The notes: generated by a model from the sequence alone, not told the origin. A DNA stretch of 64,000 nt from Metabacillus sediminilitoris (GCF_009720625.1 NZ_CP046266.1:1125501-1189500); one strand, 5' to 3'. Numbered from the stretch's first letter, positions 38,259 through 47,832 are shown. Numbers and translations: made by a program.

Positions 38259-38279
38259 TAGTGGAATTAATTTTAGTAG

Positions 38280-38322
38280 TAGAGTACATTGTCTAGCAAT
38301 AACGACATGTACTCTATTTCAT
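38280..38322 (+). terminator. First terminator of the hpa operon
   Basis: Stem TAGAGTACA-(T)-TGTC with GACATGTACTCTA, one bulge, then a T-rich stretch. Confidence 0.65.
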
Positions 38323-38391
38323 TTTTTATACTATCAGAAATTATATCTTAAGGATGATAGTATAAGAAAAACTAAGGCTTTCGCCATTAGG

Positions 38392-38416
38392 ACTTGGCGA
38401 TAAGCCAAGTTTTTCT
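38392..38416 (+). terminator. Second terminator of the hpa operon
   Basis: ACTTGGC-GATAA-GCCAAGT followed by TTTTTC; compact and canonical. Confidence 0.8.
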
Positions 38417-38486
38417 AATGTAGTATATCTAATCTTGATTAAGTTCTAGTTAGTGAGATCTCACATTTGAGAAAGAAGGAGTATGA

Positions 38487-39710
38487 ATGTATAAAATCAA
38501 ACCAAAATTATGGAGTTTTCAATTTTTCCAAGTCATCATGATCACGTTTTTATTTTTTCTTTGTTTGCATATGTTAAATGTATCTTTTCCAGTATTTGTT
38601 ATAGATATTAGTCATAATCCAGCACTAGGAGGAATGATGACGACTGCATTTATGTTGGCAGCCATTTTTACCCGCCCTTTTATTAGTATTTTTCTTCATA
38701 AAATCAATATGAAAAAAACGATAATCATGACTCTGATTTTTATTTTCCTCTGTATACTAATTAGTTACAATAGAGTTTCTATTCCTTTTTTACTCTTTAT
38801 TAGAGGATTAGAAGGAGTAGGGTTTGGTATTATTACTACTCTATTAGCAACAATGGCAACGAACATCATCCCGCGTGAACGACTAGGGGAAGGAGTGGGT
38901 TACTTTGGTATGGCCACAAGTTTAGGAGCTAGTTTATCTCCAGTACTAGCTTTATCATTATTTCACTCCCATTCTTTTAATACTGTGCTTTTGTTTACCC
39001 TTATGATTGTAACTGGAATTTTTGTCGGCAGTTTATTTATTCGAAATGTTCATTCAAATAAACAAACAAAAGAAGATCATCAAACAAATACGAATGTCTC
39101 TATTTTTCAGTTTATTTTTGATAAAAAAGCATTACTTCCAAGTATATTAGTATTTTTGCTTTGTGTGACATTTGGTGGTGTGTTTAATTTTATTGACGGG
39201 CTCGGTAGAGAAGCAGGACTAGGTGCAAATGTTTCTCTCTTTTTTTTAATCTTCATGTTTGTGATGCTTTTCATTCGACCGATATCAGGGAGGATTTTTG
39301 ATAAAAAGGGCCATAAAATGTTGATTTACCCTGCTGGGATTTGTGGTGTTATCGGGCTACTACTTTTGGGAGTGACGAATAATCTATTGATTCTATTAAT
39401 TGCAGCCGTTTTTTATGGTGTAGCTTATGGAACAATGCATCCAACCCTTCAATCATGGGCGGTCAGTCAAGTGGAACCAAATAAAAAAGGAACGGCCAAT
39501 GCGATGATTCTTACCTGTATGGATTTAGGGATGGCCGTAGGAGCTCCCACTCTCGGAATGGTGGCCGGTCAGTTTGGTTATAAAGTTATGTATAGTTATA
39601 CTTCTTTATTTATTATTTTACTTCTCATCATTTATATGGTAATAACCCGTCAAAAAAACAGTCAAGAAGAATCAGTCGAAAAAGATAAAGGGTCTGCTAT
39701 AAACTTCTAA
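38487..39710 (+). CDS. MFS transporter
   Basis: A 407-residue major facilitator with about twelve membrane helices, of the drug/metabolite efflux-like MFS_1 type (RGLEGVGFGIITTLLATMA, ERLGEGVGYFGMATSLGA). RBS AAGGAG at 38476. It sits between the hpa operon terminators and the XylR_N/V4R regulator, so it may carry a phenolic compound in or out. Direction cannot be told from the sequence. Confidence 0.82.
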   Translation: MYKIKPKLWSFQFFQVIMITFLFFLCLHMLNVSFPVFVIDISHNPALGGMMTTAFMLAAIFTRPFISIFLHKINMKKTIIMTLIFIFLCILISYNRVSIPFLLFIRGLEGVGFGIITTLLATMATNIIPRERLGEGVGYFGMATSLGASLSPVLALSLFHSHSFNTVLLFTLMIVTGIFVGSLFIRNVHSNKQTKEDHQTNTNVSIFQFIFDKKALLPSILVFLLCVTFGGVFNFIDGLGREAGLGANVSLFFLIFMFVMLFIRPISGRIFDKKGHKMLIYPAGICGVIGLLLLGVTNNLLILLIAAVFYGVAYGTMHPTLQSWAVSQVEPNKKGTANAMILTCMDLGMAVGAPTLGMVAGQFGYKVMYSYTSLFIILLLIIYMVITRQKNSQEESVEKDKGSAINF

Positions 39711-39843
39711 TTTAAAATAATGAACATAAAGAGTTTAATAAGATTATTATGAAACCCTGGATAATAACTCTATAAATTTGTTATAAAAATTGCTAGACTC
39801 GGAGGTATAGTAATTATGATTTTTGTATAAGAAGGTGAAGAAT

Positions 39844-41709
39844 ATGTTATTACATGAACCTTTTAATGTTAATGAGGATGAGGGATCTCTTTATTTAGAA
39901 AACGAAAGAATGATTTTAACATCATCATCTGTCTTTGGAACGCTTCGTAAGGACTTAATTGAAAATATCGGCATGGATCGAATGAAAGGATTCCTTATTC
40001 GATACGGATGGAATTTAGGAATGAATGATGCAAAGAAGATGCTTCAAAAGAACTTGCCTTCTATTAAAGATATTTTGCGGCAGGGTCCAGTTTTACACAT
40101 GATGAAAGGTTATACGAAAGTGAAAACTTCACACCTTCATGTTGATTATGATTCGAGTGGATCAGCAAAATCTGTTCATGTAGAAGGAAGCTGGTTTAGT
40201 TCATATGAAGCAGAAGAGCATTTACGTCAATTTGGGCAGTCGAAATTACCAGTTTGTTATACACTGATTGGTTATGCGAGCGGTTACTATTCTGGCATTT
40301 GCGGACATACTGTTATTTTTAAAGAGATAGCGTGTAAAGCTACAGGGGATGAAACATGTCGTTATGTTGGTAAATCTCTTCATGAATGGGGAGGGATGGT
40401 AGATGATGAATTACAATACTATGAAAATAAGACGATTGTAAAAGAATTAGAACAAACATATGAGAAATTGCTTGAAGAACGTAATAATCTATCTACTACA
40501 CTCTCCATTCATAAAAGGTTATCGGAAGAATTAATAAGAGGGAATAATTTACAATCCGTTGTAGACATTGTTTTTGAAACAACAAAACATCCAATTATTA
40601 TAGAGGATGTAGAATTTACCCCGATTTCATTTGCAGGTCTATCTTCTGATAGATTTGAAGAAGTAGTTTCAGATTTTAAAAATGAGCTGCAAAATCGAGA
40701 TCATCGAAACGATTATTTTCATCAAACAACTAAATTTTCTCATGCACATCATCATCGTTTAGTTACGTCAATCGTATTAGAAAACAAGATTGTAGGATAT
40801 TGTTCTTTTATTTATGAAAAAGAAGCTAAGGGCCCGACAGAAGTGGATCAAATGATTTTGGAAAGAGTGGCAACGATTTGTTCTCTCTATATGCTAAATG
40901 AGAAAAATTCATTTGAAGCACTGGAGCGTATGAAAGGTTACTTTCTGGAGCAAATACTTAACGGCCATTTTTCATCTAAAGGAGAAATTTTAAAACGTGG
41001 ACGTTATGTGAATATAAATTTAGAACGCCCTTATTACCTTATTTCTATAAAATATAGTAGTTACAATGAAACGTTAGAAAATGATCTGCATTTTCACGAA
41101 CAGATCATGGAGTCTGTTTTCACATATTTTAAAGATCGCTCAAATGTCTTAATTGGACAACGAAACGGAAATATTGTTGTCCTTATGCAAATCGATTCAA
41201 AAGGTGAAAACATCACACATGTAAGTAACCGTTTTATTAATTCTTTAGAGAAACGTTTTATAGATTGCACGTTTAAAATGGGGATTAGTACGTTAGCCAA
41301 AGATATCGGGCGGGCATCGGAATTTTACGAAGAGTCTATAACTGCATTACAAATGGCCGCTTCTTCTAATAAAATGATTCTTTTTGAAGATCTTGGTGTT
41401 GTCGGCATGTTGATTCATTCCAAAAACAATATAGCGATCAAACAAAAGGCAAAACATTTATTAGGGCCATTATATGAAAATAAAACTGATAATACAGAAC
41501 TTATCAAAACGCTTTATGTATTTCTATCAAATTCTTGTAATCTTGAGAAAACGATGGATGATCTTTCATTGTCTATGAGTGGATTACGTTACAGAATAAA
41601 GAAAATCGAATCTTTACTTGGACAAGAAGTTCGTAACCCTGCATATGGATATCAATTATTCATCACATTACAGGTTCTCATTGTAGAAGGCGAAATAAAA
41701 TTGGATTAA
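39844..41709 (+). CDS. XylR_N/V4R sensor with PucR-type DNA-binding domain
   Basis: A 621-residue regulator. Residues about 1-90 match the XylR/DmpR N-terminal sensory region (GFLIRYGWNLG), followed by a V4R small-molecule domain (about 95-175) with conserved Cys residues (YYSGICGHTVIFKEIACKA). A coiled segment leads into a GGDEF-like PucR middle part, and the C-terminus is a PucR-type helix-turn-helix (DDLSLSMSGLRYRIKKIESL). There is no AAA+ domain, so it is not a sigma-54 activator. The start is ATG 39844 after AAGGTG. It likely senses a phenol and controls the adjacent hydroxylase. Confidence 0.8.
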   Translation: MLLHEPFNVNEDEGSLYLENERMILTSSSVFGTLRKDLIENIGMDRMKGFLIRYGWNLGMNDAKKMLQKNLPSIKDILRQGPVLHMMKGYTKVKTSHLHVDYDSSGSAKSVHVEGSWFSSYEAEEHLRQFGQSKLPVCYTLIGYASGYYSGICGHTVIFKEIACKATGDETCRYVGKSLHEWGGMVDDELQYYENKTIVKELEQTYEKLLEERNNLSTTLSIHKRLSEELIRGNNLQSVVDIVFETTKHPIIIEDVEFTPISFAGLSSDRFEEVVSDFKNELQNRDHRNDYFHQTTKFSHAHHHRLVTSIVLENKIVGYCSFIYEKEAKGPTEVDQMILERVATICSLYMLNEKNSFEALERMKGYFLEQILNGHFSSKGEILKRGRYVNINLERPYYLISIKYSSYNETLENDLHFHEQIMESVFTYFKDRSNVLIGQRNGNIVVLMQIDSKGENITHVSNRFINSLEKRFIDCTFKMGISTLAKDIGRASEFYEESITALQMAASSNKMILFEDLGVVGMLIHSKNNIAIKQKAKHLLGPLYENKTDNTELIKTLYVFLSNSCNLEKTMDDLSLSMSGLRYRIKKIESLLGQEVRNPAYGYQLFITLQVLIVEGEIKLD

Positions 41710-41843
41710 AAAGATGTGCAGCTTAGCCATAAAACCAACAAAATATGTCTATTCATTTAGAGATTATAAACAAGAATTGTCGTAGAATTACCTGTTATCA
41801 TTTAATTATTCAAAATATTCTAATGGTAATGGAGGTTGGTTTT

Positions 41844-43358
41844 ATGTTAACTGGTAAAGAGTATTTGGAGAGTTTGAGGGATGGACGTGTTGTTTATTTA
41901 AATGGGGAAAAAGTGGATGATGTAACAACACATCCGGCTTATCGAAATGCCGCAAGGTCGATTGCACGTATGTATGATGCTTTGCATGACCCACGGACGG
42001 CTCCAATCCTTACGACAGAATCTGAATTCGGATTTAAAACACATAAATTTTTCAAAGCTTCAAAAAGTGCACAAGAATTATTGGAAGCAAGGGATGCCAT
42101 GGCAGAGTGGTCAAGACTAAGCTATGGATTTATGGGACGTACACCGGATTATAAAGCGGCTTTTACAGGTTCTCTTGGACCATATGCAGATTTTTATGAG
42201 GGTTTTGAAGATAATGCTAGAAGATGGTACAAAAAAGCACAAAAAGATGTTCCTTTCTGTAACCATACAATAGTTAATCCACAATTAGATCGGGGCCAAC
42301 CACTAGAAAAAAATAAAGAAGTATTTGTTCGTGCCGTTAAGGAAAGAGATGATGGGATTATTGTAAGCGGTGCCAAGATGGTAGGAACCTCTGCGGCATT
42401 AACACATTATAATTTCGTAGCGAACTATGCACCTGTTCTTCCAGGAGATGACAGCCATGCGTTAATCTTCTTTGTTCCAATGAATGCACCAGGATTAAAG
42501 ATGATTAGCCGTCAATCTTATGAAGAAATTGCCACGAAATTAGGAACACCTTTTGATTATCCACTTTCAAGTCGTTTTGATGAAAATGATGCTGTAATCG
42601 TATTAGACAATGTATTCATTCCGTGGGAGGATATTTTAACCTACAAAAATATAGAAATTACGAATGGTTTTAGACCTAAAACTGGTTGGCTGAATCGTTA
42701 TACATTCCAAGGATGTACGCGTTTTGCTGTAAAACTTGATTTTATGGTTGGCTTGTTGATGAAAGCAACTGAAGCTGCTGGCTCAAATCAATTTAGAGGC
42801 GTTCAGGCAAGCATCGGGGAAGTCATTGCTTGGAGAAATATGTTTTGGTCAATTTCAACTGCAATGGCACTTGATCCAGAAGAAGCGCCTAATGGATATG
42901 TATTACCTAATAGCACATATGCGACTGCATATCGTACATTTGCACCGATGGTTTGGCCTAAAATTAAAGAAATTTTTGCTCAAGTTGTTGCTGGCGGACT
43001 TATTCAATTGCCTTCAAGTGCACAAGACTTTTTAAATCCTGAAATTCGTCAATATTTAGATAAATACTATAAAGGTTCTGAGGGGATAACTGCTGAGCAA
43101 CGCGTTAAATTATTAAAATTAGTTTGGGATGCGATTGGAACAGAGTTCGGGGGACGTGGTGAATTGTATGAAATTAACTATGCAGGGAATCAAGATGCTA
43201 TTCGTCTCGATACTCTTAAAATGGCGGATACATCTGGACAAACAGCAAAATATAAAGCATTCGTTGATCAAGCTTTAAGTGATTACGATCTTACAGGATG
43301 GACTTCAGATACTTGGATTAATCCTAAAAATAGTTCTGGAAATATAGTATTTAACTAA
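41844..43358 (+). CDS. Second 4-hydroxyphenylacetate 3-hydroxylase-family monooxygenase
   Basis: A 504-residue HpaB homologue clearly different from the one at 32774. It shares the layout (TGKEYLESLRDGRVVYLNGE, NHTIVNPQLDRG, FDYPLSSRFDENDA, DNVFIPWEDILTY). It should hydroxylate a phenolic substrate with reduced FAD; which one is unknown. I start at ATG 41844, eight bases after GGAGG; the frame extends 33 codons up without RBS. There is no intact reductase directly beside it: only an hpaC tail remains downstream at 43610, so it must borrow HpaC or another flavin reductase. Confidence 0.87.
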   Translation: MLTGKEYLESLRDGRVVYLNGEKVDDVTTHPAYRNAARSIARMYDALHDPRTAPILTTESEFGFKTHKFFKASKSAQELLEARDAMAEWSRLSYGFMGRTPDYKAAFTGSLGPYADFYEGFEDNARRWYKKAQKDVPFCNHTIVNPQLDRGQPLEKNKEVFVRAVKERDDGIIVSGAKMVGTSAALTHYNFVANYAPVLPGDDSHALIFFVPMNAPGLKMISRQSYEEIATKLGTPFDYPLSSRFDENDAVIVLDNVFIPWEDILTYKNIEITNGFRPKTGWLNRYTFQGCTRFAVKLDFMVGLLMKATEAAGSNQFRGVQASIGEVIAWRNMFWSISTAMALDPEEAPNGYVLPNSTYATAYRTFAPMVWPKIKEIFAQVVAGGLIQLPSSAQDFLNPEIRQYLDKYYKGSEGITAEQRVKLLKLVWDAIGTEFGGRGELYEINYAGNQDAIRLDTLKMADTSGQTAKYKAFVDQALSDYDLTGWTSDTWINPKNSSGNIVFN

Positions 43359-43372
43359 GTCTAAGTGTTATT

Positions 43373-43645
43373 GAAAGGGATTACAGTAAAAATATTCATA
43401 AATTTTTTGAAAGGTTGTACCAAGATGTGTACAAGGAGCCTTCAGTAATCAAGGCCAGGTTTGTATCTCCTTACAACGTATTTATGTCCATGAAAATGAA
43501 TATGGAGAATTTGTAGATAAATTAGTTGAGGAAACAAAGAAACTTAAAGTAGGAAATCCGCTTGAAGAAGATACGAATGTATCTGCATTAATTTCAGAGA
43601 AAGATGTTCTCATTCTTTGAAGGTAAATATAAACAAATTAGCTAA
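43373..43645 (+). pseudogene. Collapsed remnant of a second hpa operon copy
   Basis: Three pieces in operon order. 43373-43406 repeats the promoter segment 30101-30134 with one difference. 43411-43608 aligns without gaps to 36251-36448 inside the ALDH gene. 43610-43645 matches the end of hpaC and keeps its stop codon. Everything between is lost. So a diverged paralogous operon once stood here and was reduced by at least two deletions. Confidence 0.8.
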
Positions 43646-43789
43646 TTTATAAATTTTCTATGAGGTACATCTAATTTTAAATTAACTACTATTTAGGATA
43701 ATCTCATATGCTAAGAAGGACCATCCATATGATTTCATTACACAAAAATTTGTTTGAGAAGAACAAATGAAGGCATACAATAATTAAGA

Positions 43790-43817
43790 AGCGAGGCTTA
43801 AAGCCTTGCTTTTTTTT
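43790..43817 (+). terminator. Terminator
   Basis: AGCGAGGCTT / AAGCCTTGCT with one G-T pair, a one-base loop at face value, and a run of seven T. Confidence 0.7.
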
Positions 43818-43940
43818 GTAAGACCTCATTATTTCCATTACCAATAGACCATTAACCCTAATCGTTAGAAAAATAAGTTAAAGATAACTGTAATGAGGTG
43901 ATGTATCTGAAAGCAGTGGGATCATTCGGAAAGTAGTAAA

Positions 43941-44153
43941 GGACAGAACATTGCACCTTAAAAGAAGTCATTGAAAGAAGCAGGTTGCACGGAGTTTTAA
44001 ATAGAAAAAATAAGTGGTGCTTCAATGGAGCGTCCAGAATTATAAAGGATATTAGAAGAGCTTGAATCAGGTGATACTGTAATCATTCGCGAAATAAGTC
44101 GCATATCAAGGTCAACTAAAGACTTACTAACAATAGTTGAAACCATCAAATAA
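43941..44153 (+). pseudogene. Serine recombinase (resolvase) remnant
   Basis: One frame reads LKEAGCTEF, then IEKISGASMERPEL and RILEELESGDTVI, then ISRSTKDLLTIVETI, interrupted by in-frame stops. This is the N-terminal part of a Tn3/Hin-type serine recombinase. The catalytic N-terminus and the DNA-binding end are missing. It marks past mobile DNA next to the hpa remnant. Confidence 0.75.
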
Positions 44154-44329
44154 ACAATGTATGAACCAGTTCAAAATTGATGTGAATAAAATACGAAAAG
44201 ACAAAATATTTATTGAAGAATGTAGAATGTGATAACGATTTAATTTGTTGACTATTATACTAGATTGATATATTATTAATTCGAGATAAATCAATTAAAA
44301 GTAATCTAATTAAAGGAGAATGACATATA

Positions 44330-44962
44330 ATGAACGTATTAGTAGTAAAAGCCAATAATCGTCCAGCTTCAGATGCTGTATCAAGTAAAATGTATGAAAC
44401 TTTCATGGAGAACATAGAAGGTGTAAATGTAACTACTTATGATGTATTTGCAGAAGATATGCCTTACTTTGGTCAAGAGTTATTCAACGCTTTCGGTAAA
44501 GTAGAATCTGGGGAAGAAATGACAGATGTTGAACAACGACTTTTAGCAGCAAAACAAAAAGCAATGGATGCTTTAACTGCAGCAGACGTAGTTGTATTTG
44601 CGTTCCCGTTATGGAACTTAACAATCCCAGCTAAATTACAAACTTTCATTGACTATGTATACCAAGCAGGTTTTACATTCAAATATGATGAAAATGGCCA
44701 ATTAGTACAATTAATGACTGACAAAAAAGCGATTATTCTAAGTGCACGTGGTGGCGTCTACTCAACACCAGAAGCGGCACCAATGGAAATGGCTGCTACT
44801 TATATTAAAAATGTTGTTGGCGGAGTATTCGGTTTGGAAATCATTGATGAAGTTATTATTGAAGGTCATAATGCAATGCCAGATCAAGCCCAAACAATTA
44901 TTGCTGAAGGTTTAGAAAAAGTTGCAGCTGTGGCAAAAAATTTAGCAGCAGTTACTGCTTAA
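44330..44962 (+). CDS. azoR: FMN-dependent NADH:quinone/azo reductase
   Basis: A 210-residue flavodoxin-fold AzoR-family enzyme: MNVLVVKANNRPASDAVSSK (FMN phosphate loop), FAFPLWNLTIPAKLQTFIDY and ILSARGGVYS. It reduces quinones and azo compounds by two electrons and protects against quinone stress. RBS AAAGGAG. Such genes usually sit beside an HxlR-family repressor; here only a 5'-truncated HxlR remnant remains downstream. Confidence 0.92.
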   Translation: MNVLVVKANNRPASDAVSSKMYETFMENIEGVNVTTYDVFAEDMPYFGQELFNAFGKVESGEEMTDVEQRLLAAKQKAMDALTAADVVVFAFPLWNLTIPAKLQTFIDYVYQAGFTFKYDENGQLVQLMTDKKAIILSARGGVYSTPEAAPMEMAATYIKNVVGGVFGLEIIDEVIIEGHNAMPDQAQTIIAEGLEKVAAVAKNLAAVTA

Positions 44963-44976
44963 TTCATTTTTAAACA

Positions 44977-45015
44977 AAAGTGTCATTCAGAAATGTTATG
45001 AATGACACTTTTTTT
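44977..45015 (+). terminator. Terminator after azoR
   Basis: A 13-bp perfect stem (AAAGTGTCATTCA and complement), 9-base loop, T-run. Confidence 0.85.
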
Positions 45016-45148
45016 GCGTCAAAAAGTGACTGAATTGAAAAGAAGGTATATCAGATCCAAAAAGAAGTAAGTTTAAATCTCCACATCACCATGATACTTT
45101 TTCTAAAAATCTATATAATTCGATTCAATTGGAACTGTTGTTCATCAT

Positions 45149-45345
45149 TTATTGATAACCTGATCCCCATTCAGCCATTACATCTATAATTGGTCTGAGT
45201 GTATTACCTAAATCACTAAGAAAATATTCTACTCTTGGTGGAACCTCGGCATAAACTTGGCGTTCTATTATCCCATCCTCCTCCATTGACCGTAAATTCT
45301 GTGTCTGTGTGAGTACCTTTTGGCTAATACCTACAATAAAACCTA
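45149..45345 (-). pseudogene. HxlR-family regulator remnant
   Basis: Reads on the minus strand VGISQKVLTQ, then LRSMEEDGIIERQVYAEVPP, RVEYFLSDLGNTLRPIID, ending VMAEWGSGYQ and a stop. That is the C-terminal half of an HxlR winged-helix regulator; the start and first helices are missing. Position next to azoR suggests it once repressed that gene, as YodB-type proteins do. Confidence 0.75.
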
Positions 45346-45384
45346 AGACTATTTCTTACTTAAAACCAGTAGAAGGTATGATAA

Positions 45385-45774
45385 AAGTTAGCTTTACGCC
45401 AGAATTTCCAGAGCGTGAAGATGGATTCCTCGGCATACAAAAACTTTATGATATTCAATTCTCTAAAAATTATTATGCAGTCAGAATTAAGGTATGCTGC
45501 TGTAAATTCGGGTAAGATAATTTTAGTAGATGCTTATTCAACTGATTGTGAATTACGAAGATATGATCTTACCGTATTAGAGGATGAGAAACATTTATTT
45601 CCTCCCTATCAAGGAGCACCCTTATTAAAGCAAATAACATTAGAAAAATATCCAGAGTTAAGAGGTATTTTAAATAAACGTGCTGGTTTAATTACTGATG
45701 AGGAAATGAGAAAAATGAATTATGAAGTAGCTGTAGGGAAGAAAAAGGCTAACAGTGTAGCTAAAGAGTTTTAG
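45385..45774 (+). pseudogene. Osmoprotectant ABC transporter substrate-binding protein remnant (OpuBC/OpuCC type)
   Basis: [20 protein letters not shown] in one frame continues, after a frameshift near 45475, as [45 protein letters not shown] and [21 protein letters not shown]. This is the C-terminal portion of a glycine-betaine/choline-binding protein. The N-terminus is lost; it abuts the HxlR remnant head to head, so a rearrangement joined two truncated genes. Confidence 0.72.
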
Positions 45775-45879
45775 AAAGAAATCATTTACTCAACAAAGAT
45801 TAAGGCTTGCTAATCAAGAAACTACATAAGAGCTTTTCACTAACATATTTCAATCACTTTAAAGAAAGGAGTGACGTAT

Positions 45880-46713
45880 ATGGGGATTGAAATAAAAGAA
45901 ATCCTCGCAAAGAAAATTCTTACTGAAGCAAAGGGTTATTTAGATGTTGGATTTACTCATTCATTGAATCCTTATAGTGGTTGTGCGTTTTCTTGCAGGT
46001 ATTGTTATGTAAGAGAAATGCCGATTCAAAGATTCAAAGAAATTCCTTGGGGAGAATGGTTGGACATAAAAACAAACGCAGCAGAAAATTACCGAAATGA
46101 AATGATCAAGCTTCATAAAAAAAATAAACCAGTGAATATTTTTATGTCTTCTGCAACAGATCCTTACCAACCCATAGAACGTAAAGCGAACATTACACGG
46201 GGGATATTAGAAGAAATGATTGAAAATCCACCCGACTTTCTTCAAATCCAAACACGAAGCCCACTGGTCACTAAGGATATTGATTTGTTAGTGAATTTGA
46301 AAGATAAATGTGAAGTCCTTGTATCGATGACAATCGAAACAGATAGAGAAGATATAAAGCAACTATTTTCTCCATATGCACCTGGTATAAAATTACGGAT
46401 CAAAGCCTTAAAAGAAGTACATGATGCTGGAGTATCGACACAAGCTTCAATTTCTCCAGTATTACCCTTTACTCCTGATTTTCCAAAAGTATTGGATGGT
46501 ATCGCGGACCATATTTGGATCGATACTCTAAGTATTGGGGATGGCTTGATGGGGAAACGTTCAGAAAGATTAGGAATGCCAAAACTATTTGAAGAACATG
46601 GTTTATCAAAGTGGTATCAAAAAGATTTACATGTAAAGGTAGAAAAATATTTTAATAAATATTTTCGTAGTGAAATGATACGAGTTTCTAAAAAAGAAGC
46701 CTTCCCAAGATAA
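45880..46713 (+). CDS. Radical SAM protein, SplB-like family
   Basis: A 277-residue radical SAM enzyme. The CxxxCxxC cluster motif is CAFSCRYCY, preceded by GYLDVGFTHSLNPYSG; SSATDPYQPIE and FLQIQTRSPLVTKDI follow. This belongs to the spore-photoproduct-lyase-like/Rv2578c-type group, whose substrates are mostly unknown. The start is ATG 45880 after AAGGAG; GTG at 45871 overlaps the RBS. It stands alone among remnants, yet is intact. Confidence 0.83.
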   Translation: MGIEIKEILAKKILTEAKGYLDVGFTHSLNPYSGCAFSCRYCYVREMPIQRFKEIPWGEWLDIKTNAAENYRNEMIKLHKKNKPVNIFMSSATDPYQPIERKANITRGILEEMIENPPDFLQIQTRSPLVTKDIDLLVNLKDKCEVLVSMTIETDREDIKQLFSPYAPGIKLRIKALKEVHDAGVSTQASISPVLPFTPDFPKVLDGIADHIWIDTLSIGDGLMGKRSERLGMPKLFEEHGLSKWYQKDLHVKVEKYFNKYFRSEMIRVSKKEAFPR

Positions 46714-46754
46714 AAAGCTTGATGATGGAGCAGATTAGGGAGTGCACCAAGATT

Positions 46755-47329
46755 ATGATTGATGTTGAAGAAGGGGCATCATTCTTTTTACTTTAGGAAT
46801 CTTTACTGTCTCAGGCCTCGAGAAGTGATTATCCCTTCTTCGAAGAAATACTTAAAAATACTGCTTACTTCCTTATTCTTTCTTTACTCGAAAGATTCAG
46901 TCCAATGTTCTCAACTAACTCAAATAATGAAGTATTAAATGAAGAGACTTCACCGATTCTAACTCAAACAAAGCTGTACATCAAAGATAACTTATCTGAT
47001 ACATTAAAACTCAGTGATATAGCTCAATATTTACATATCTCTAGTCGACACTTATCAAGACTTTTTGTAAAAGAGCTAGGAGTTAGTTATTCAGAGTATG
47101 TGAAAAATGAAAGGATACAAAAATCAGCTTTCTACTTAAAACGACAAATATAAGCATTAAAGATATTAGTGAACAAACAGGTTTTAAAAATGTTCACTAC
47201 TTTACCGGTGTGTTCACAGCTACAGTCGGAATTCCTCCTTGGAATTGGGTTGAGCAATGTGTGAAATCTGCTGATAACGATGCAGTATGGGTAGATTTTT
47301 ATGAGGTGCCGGAAAAAGCGTTAAGTTAA
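46755..47329 (+). pseudogene. AraC-family regulator remnant
   Basis: The frame contains EEILKNTAYFLILSLLERFSP, then LSDIAQYLHISSRHLSRLF (first HTH) and YSEYVKNERIQKSAFYLK. It stops near 47153 and resumes one base off as NISIKDISEQTGFKNVHYF and FTATVGIPPWNW to a stop at 47329. An in-frame stop lies near 46794. So the DNA-binding domain is broken by a frameshift and the sensor part is mostly gone. The 83-codon open part (46905-47153) could still be translated, but has no RBS that I can see. Confidence 0.72.
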
Positions 47330-47832
47330 AAACGATTAATGATTTAGCCTCTTAAGGTAACCCTCGTAACCTTCGGAAGTATTTCTGGAGGTTACGAGCT
47401 AAATTTTTTAAAAGGTAAACAGCTATATTCAATGCTTATTTATACTTCGTATGTGGTCGGGTGTTAGAATTCCTCAGATCATCTAAAGTGAAAGCTTTGA
47501 TCCGTTGATAGATAGGGATCAAAGCTTTTTTGTTTTTTTATAAATCGGTTGCTTTCATAAATATCGATAATAAGAATTACGCCGTCAGGTTGCATTACCA
47601 TAGAAAAGAGTTTATGTATTGGATCCAGTTTCTTAATTAAGACAAAATATTTATTTGCCTAACTTGATAGCTAAGGTGTAAAAAGCCACGATAGGATATT
47701 TGTCCATCTCAAATGTCTGACACCATTTTTTTGTATAAAGTCTAATAATTAACTAATGATAATGATATAGGACTCAAATAGATATGGATAATACATCTAT
47801 CCTCTATTATTAAAAGCAGACAGGGAGAGTTT
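47330..47832. other. Non-coding gap before dedA
   Basis: It holds a weak hairpin (CTCGTAACCT / AGGTTACGAG, 47363-47398), the terminator at 47491 and an AT-rich stretch leading to the dedA promoter. No gene seen. Confidence 0.5.
47491..47536 (+). terminator. Rho-independent terminator
   Basis: Stem AAAGCTTTGATCC / GGATCAAAGCTTT, 12-base loop, long T-run. Confidence 0.85.

Noticed and set aside
43359..43372. Readthrough from the second hydroxylase into a live ALDH gene
   Set aside because: Only 198 bases of ALDH remain, with neither a start nor the catalytic Glu region, so no functional product is expected.
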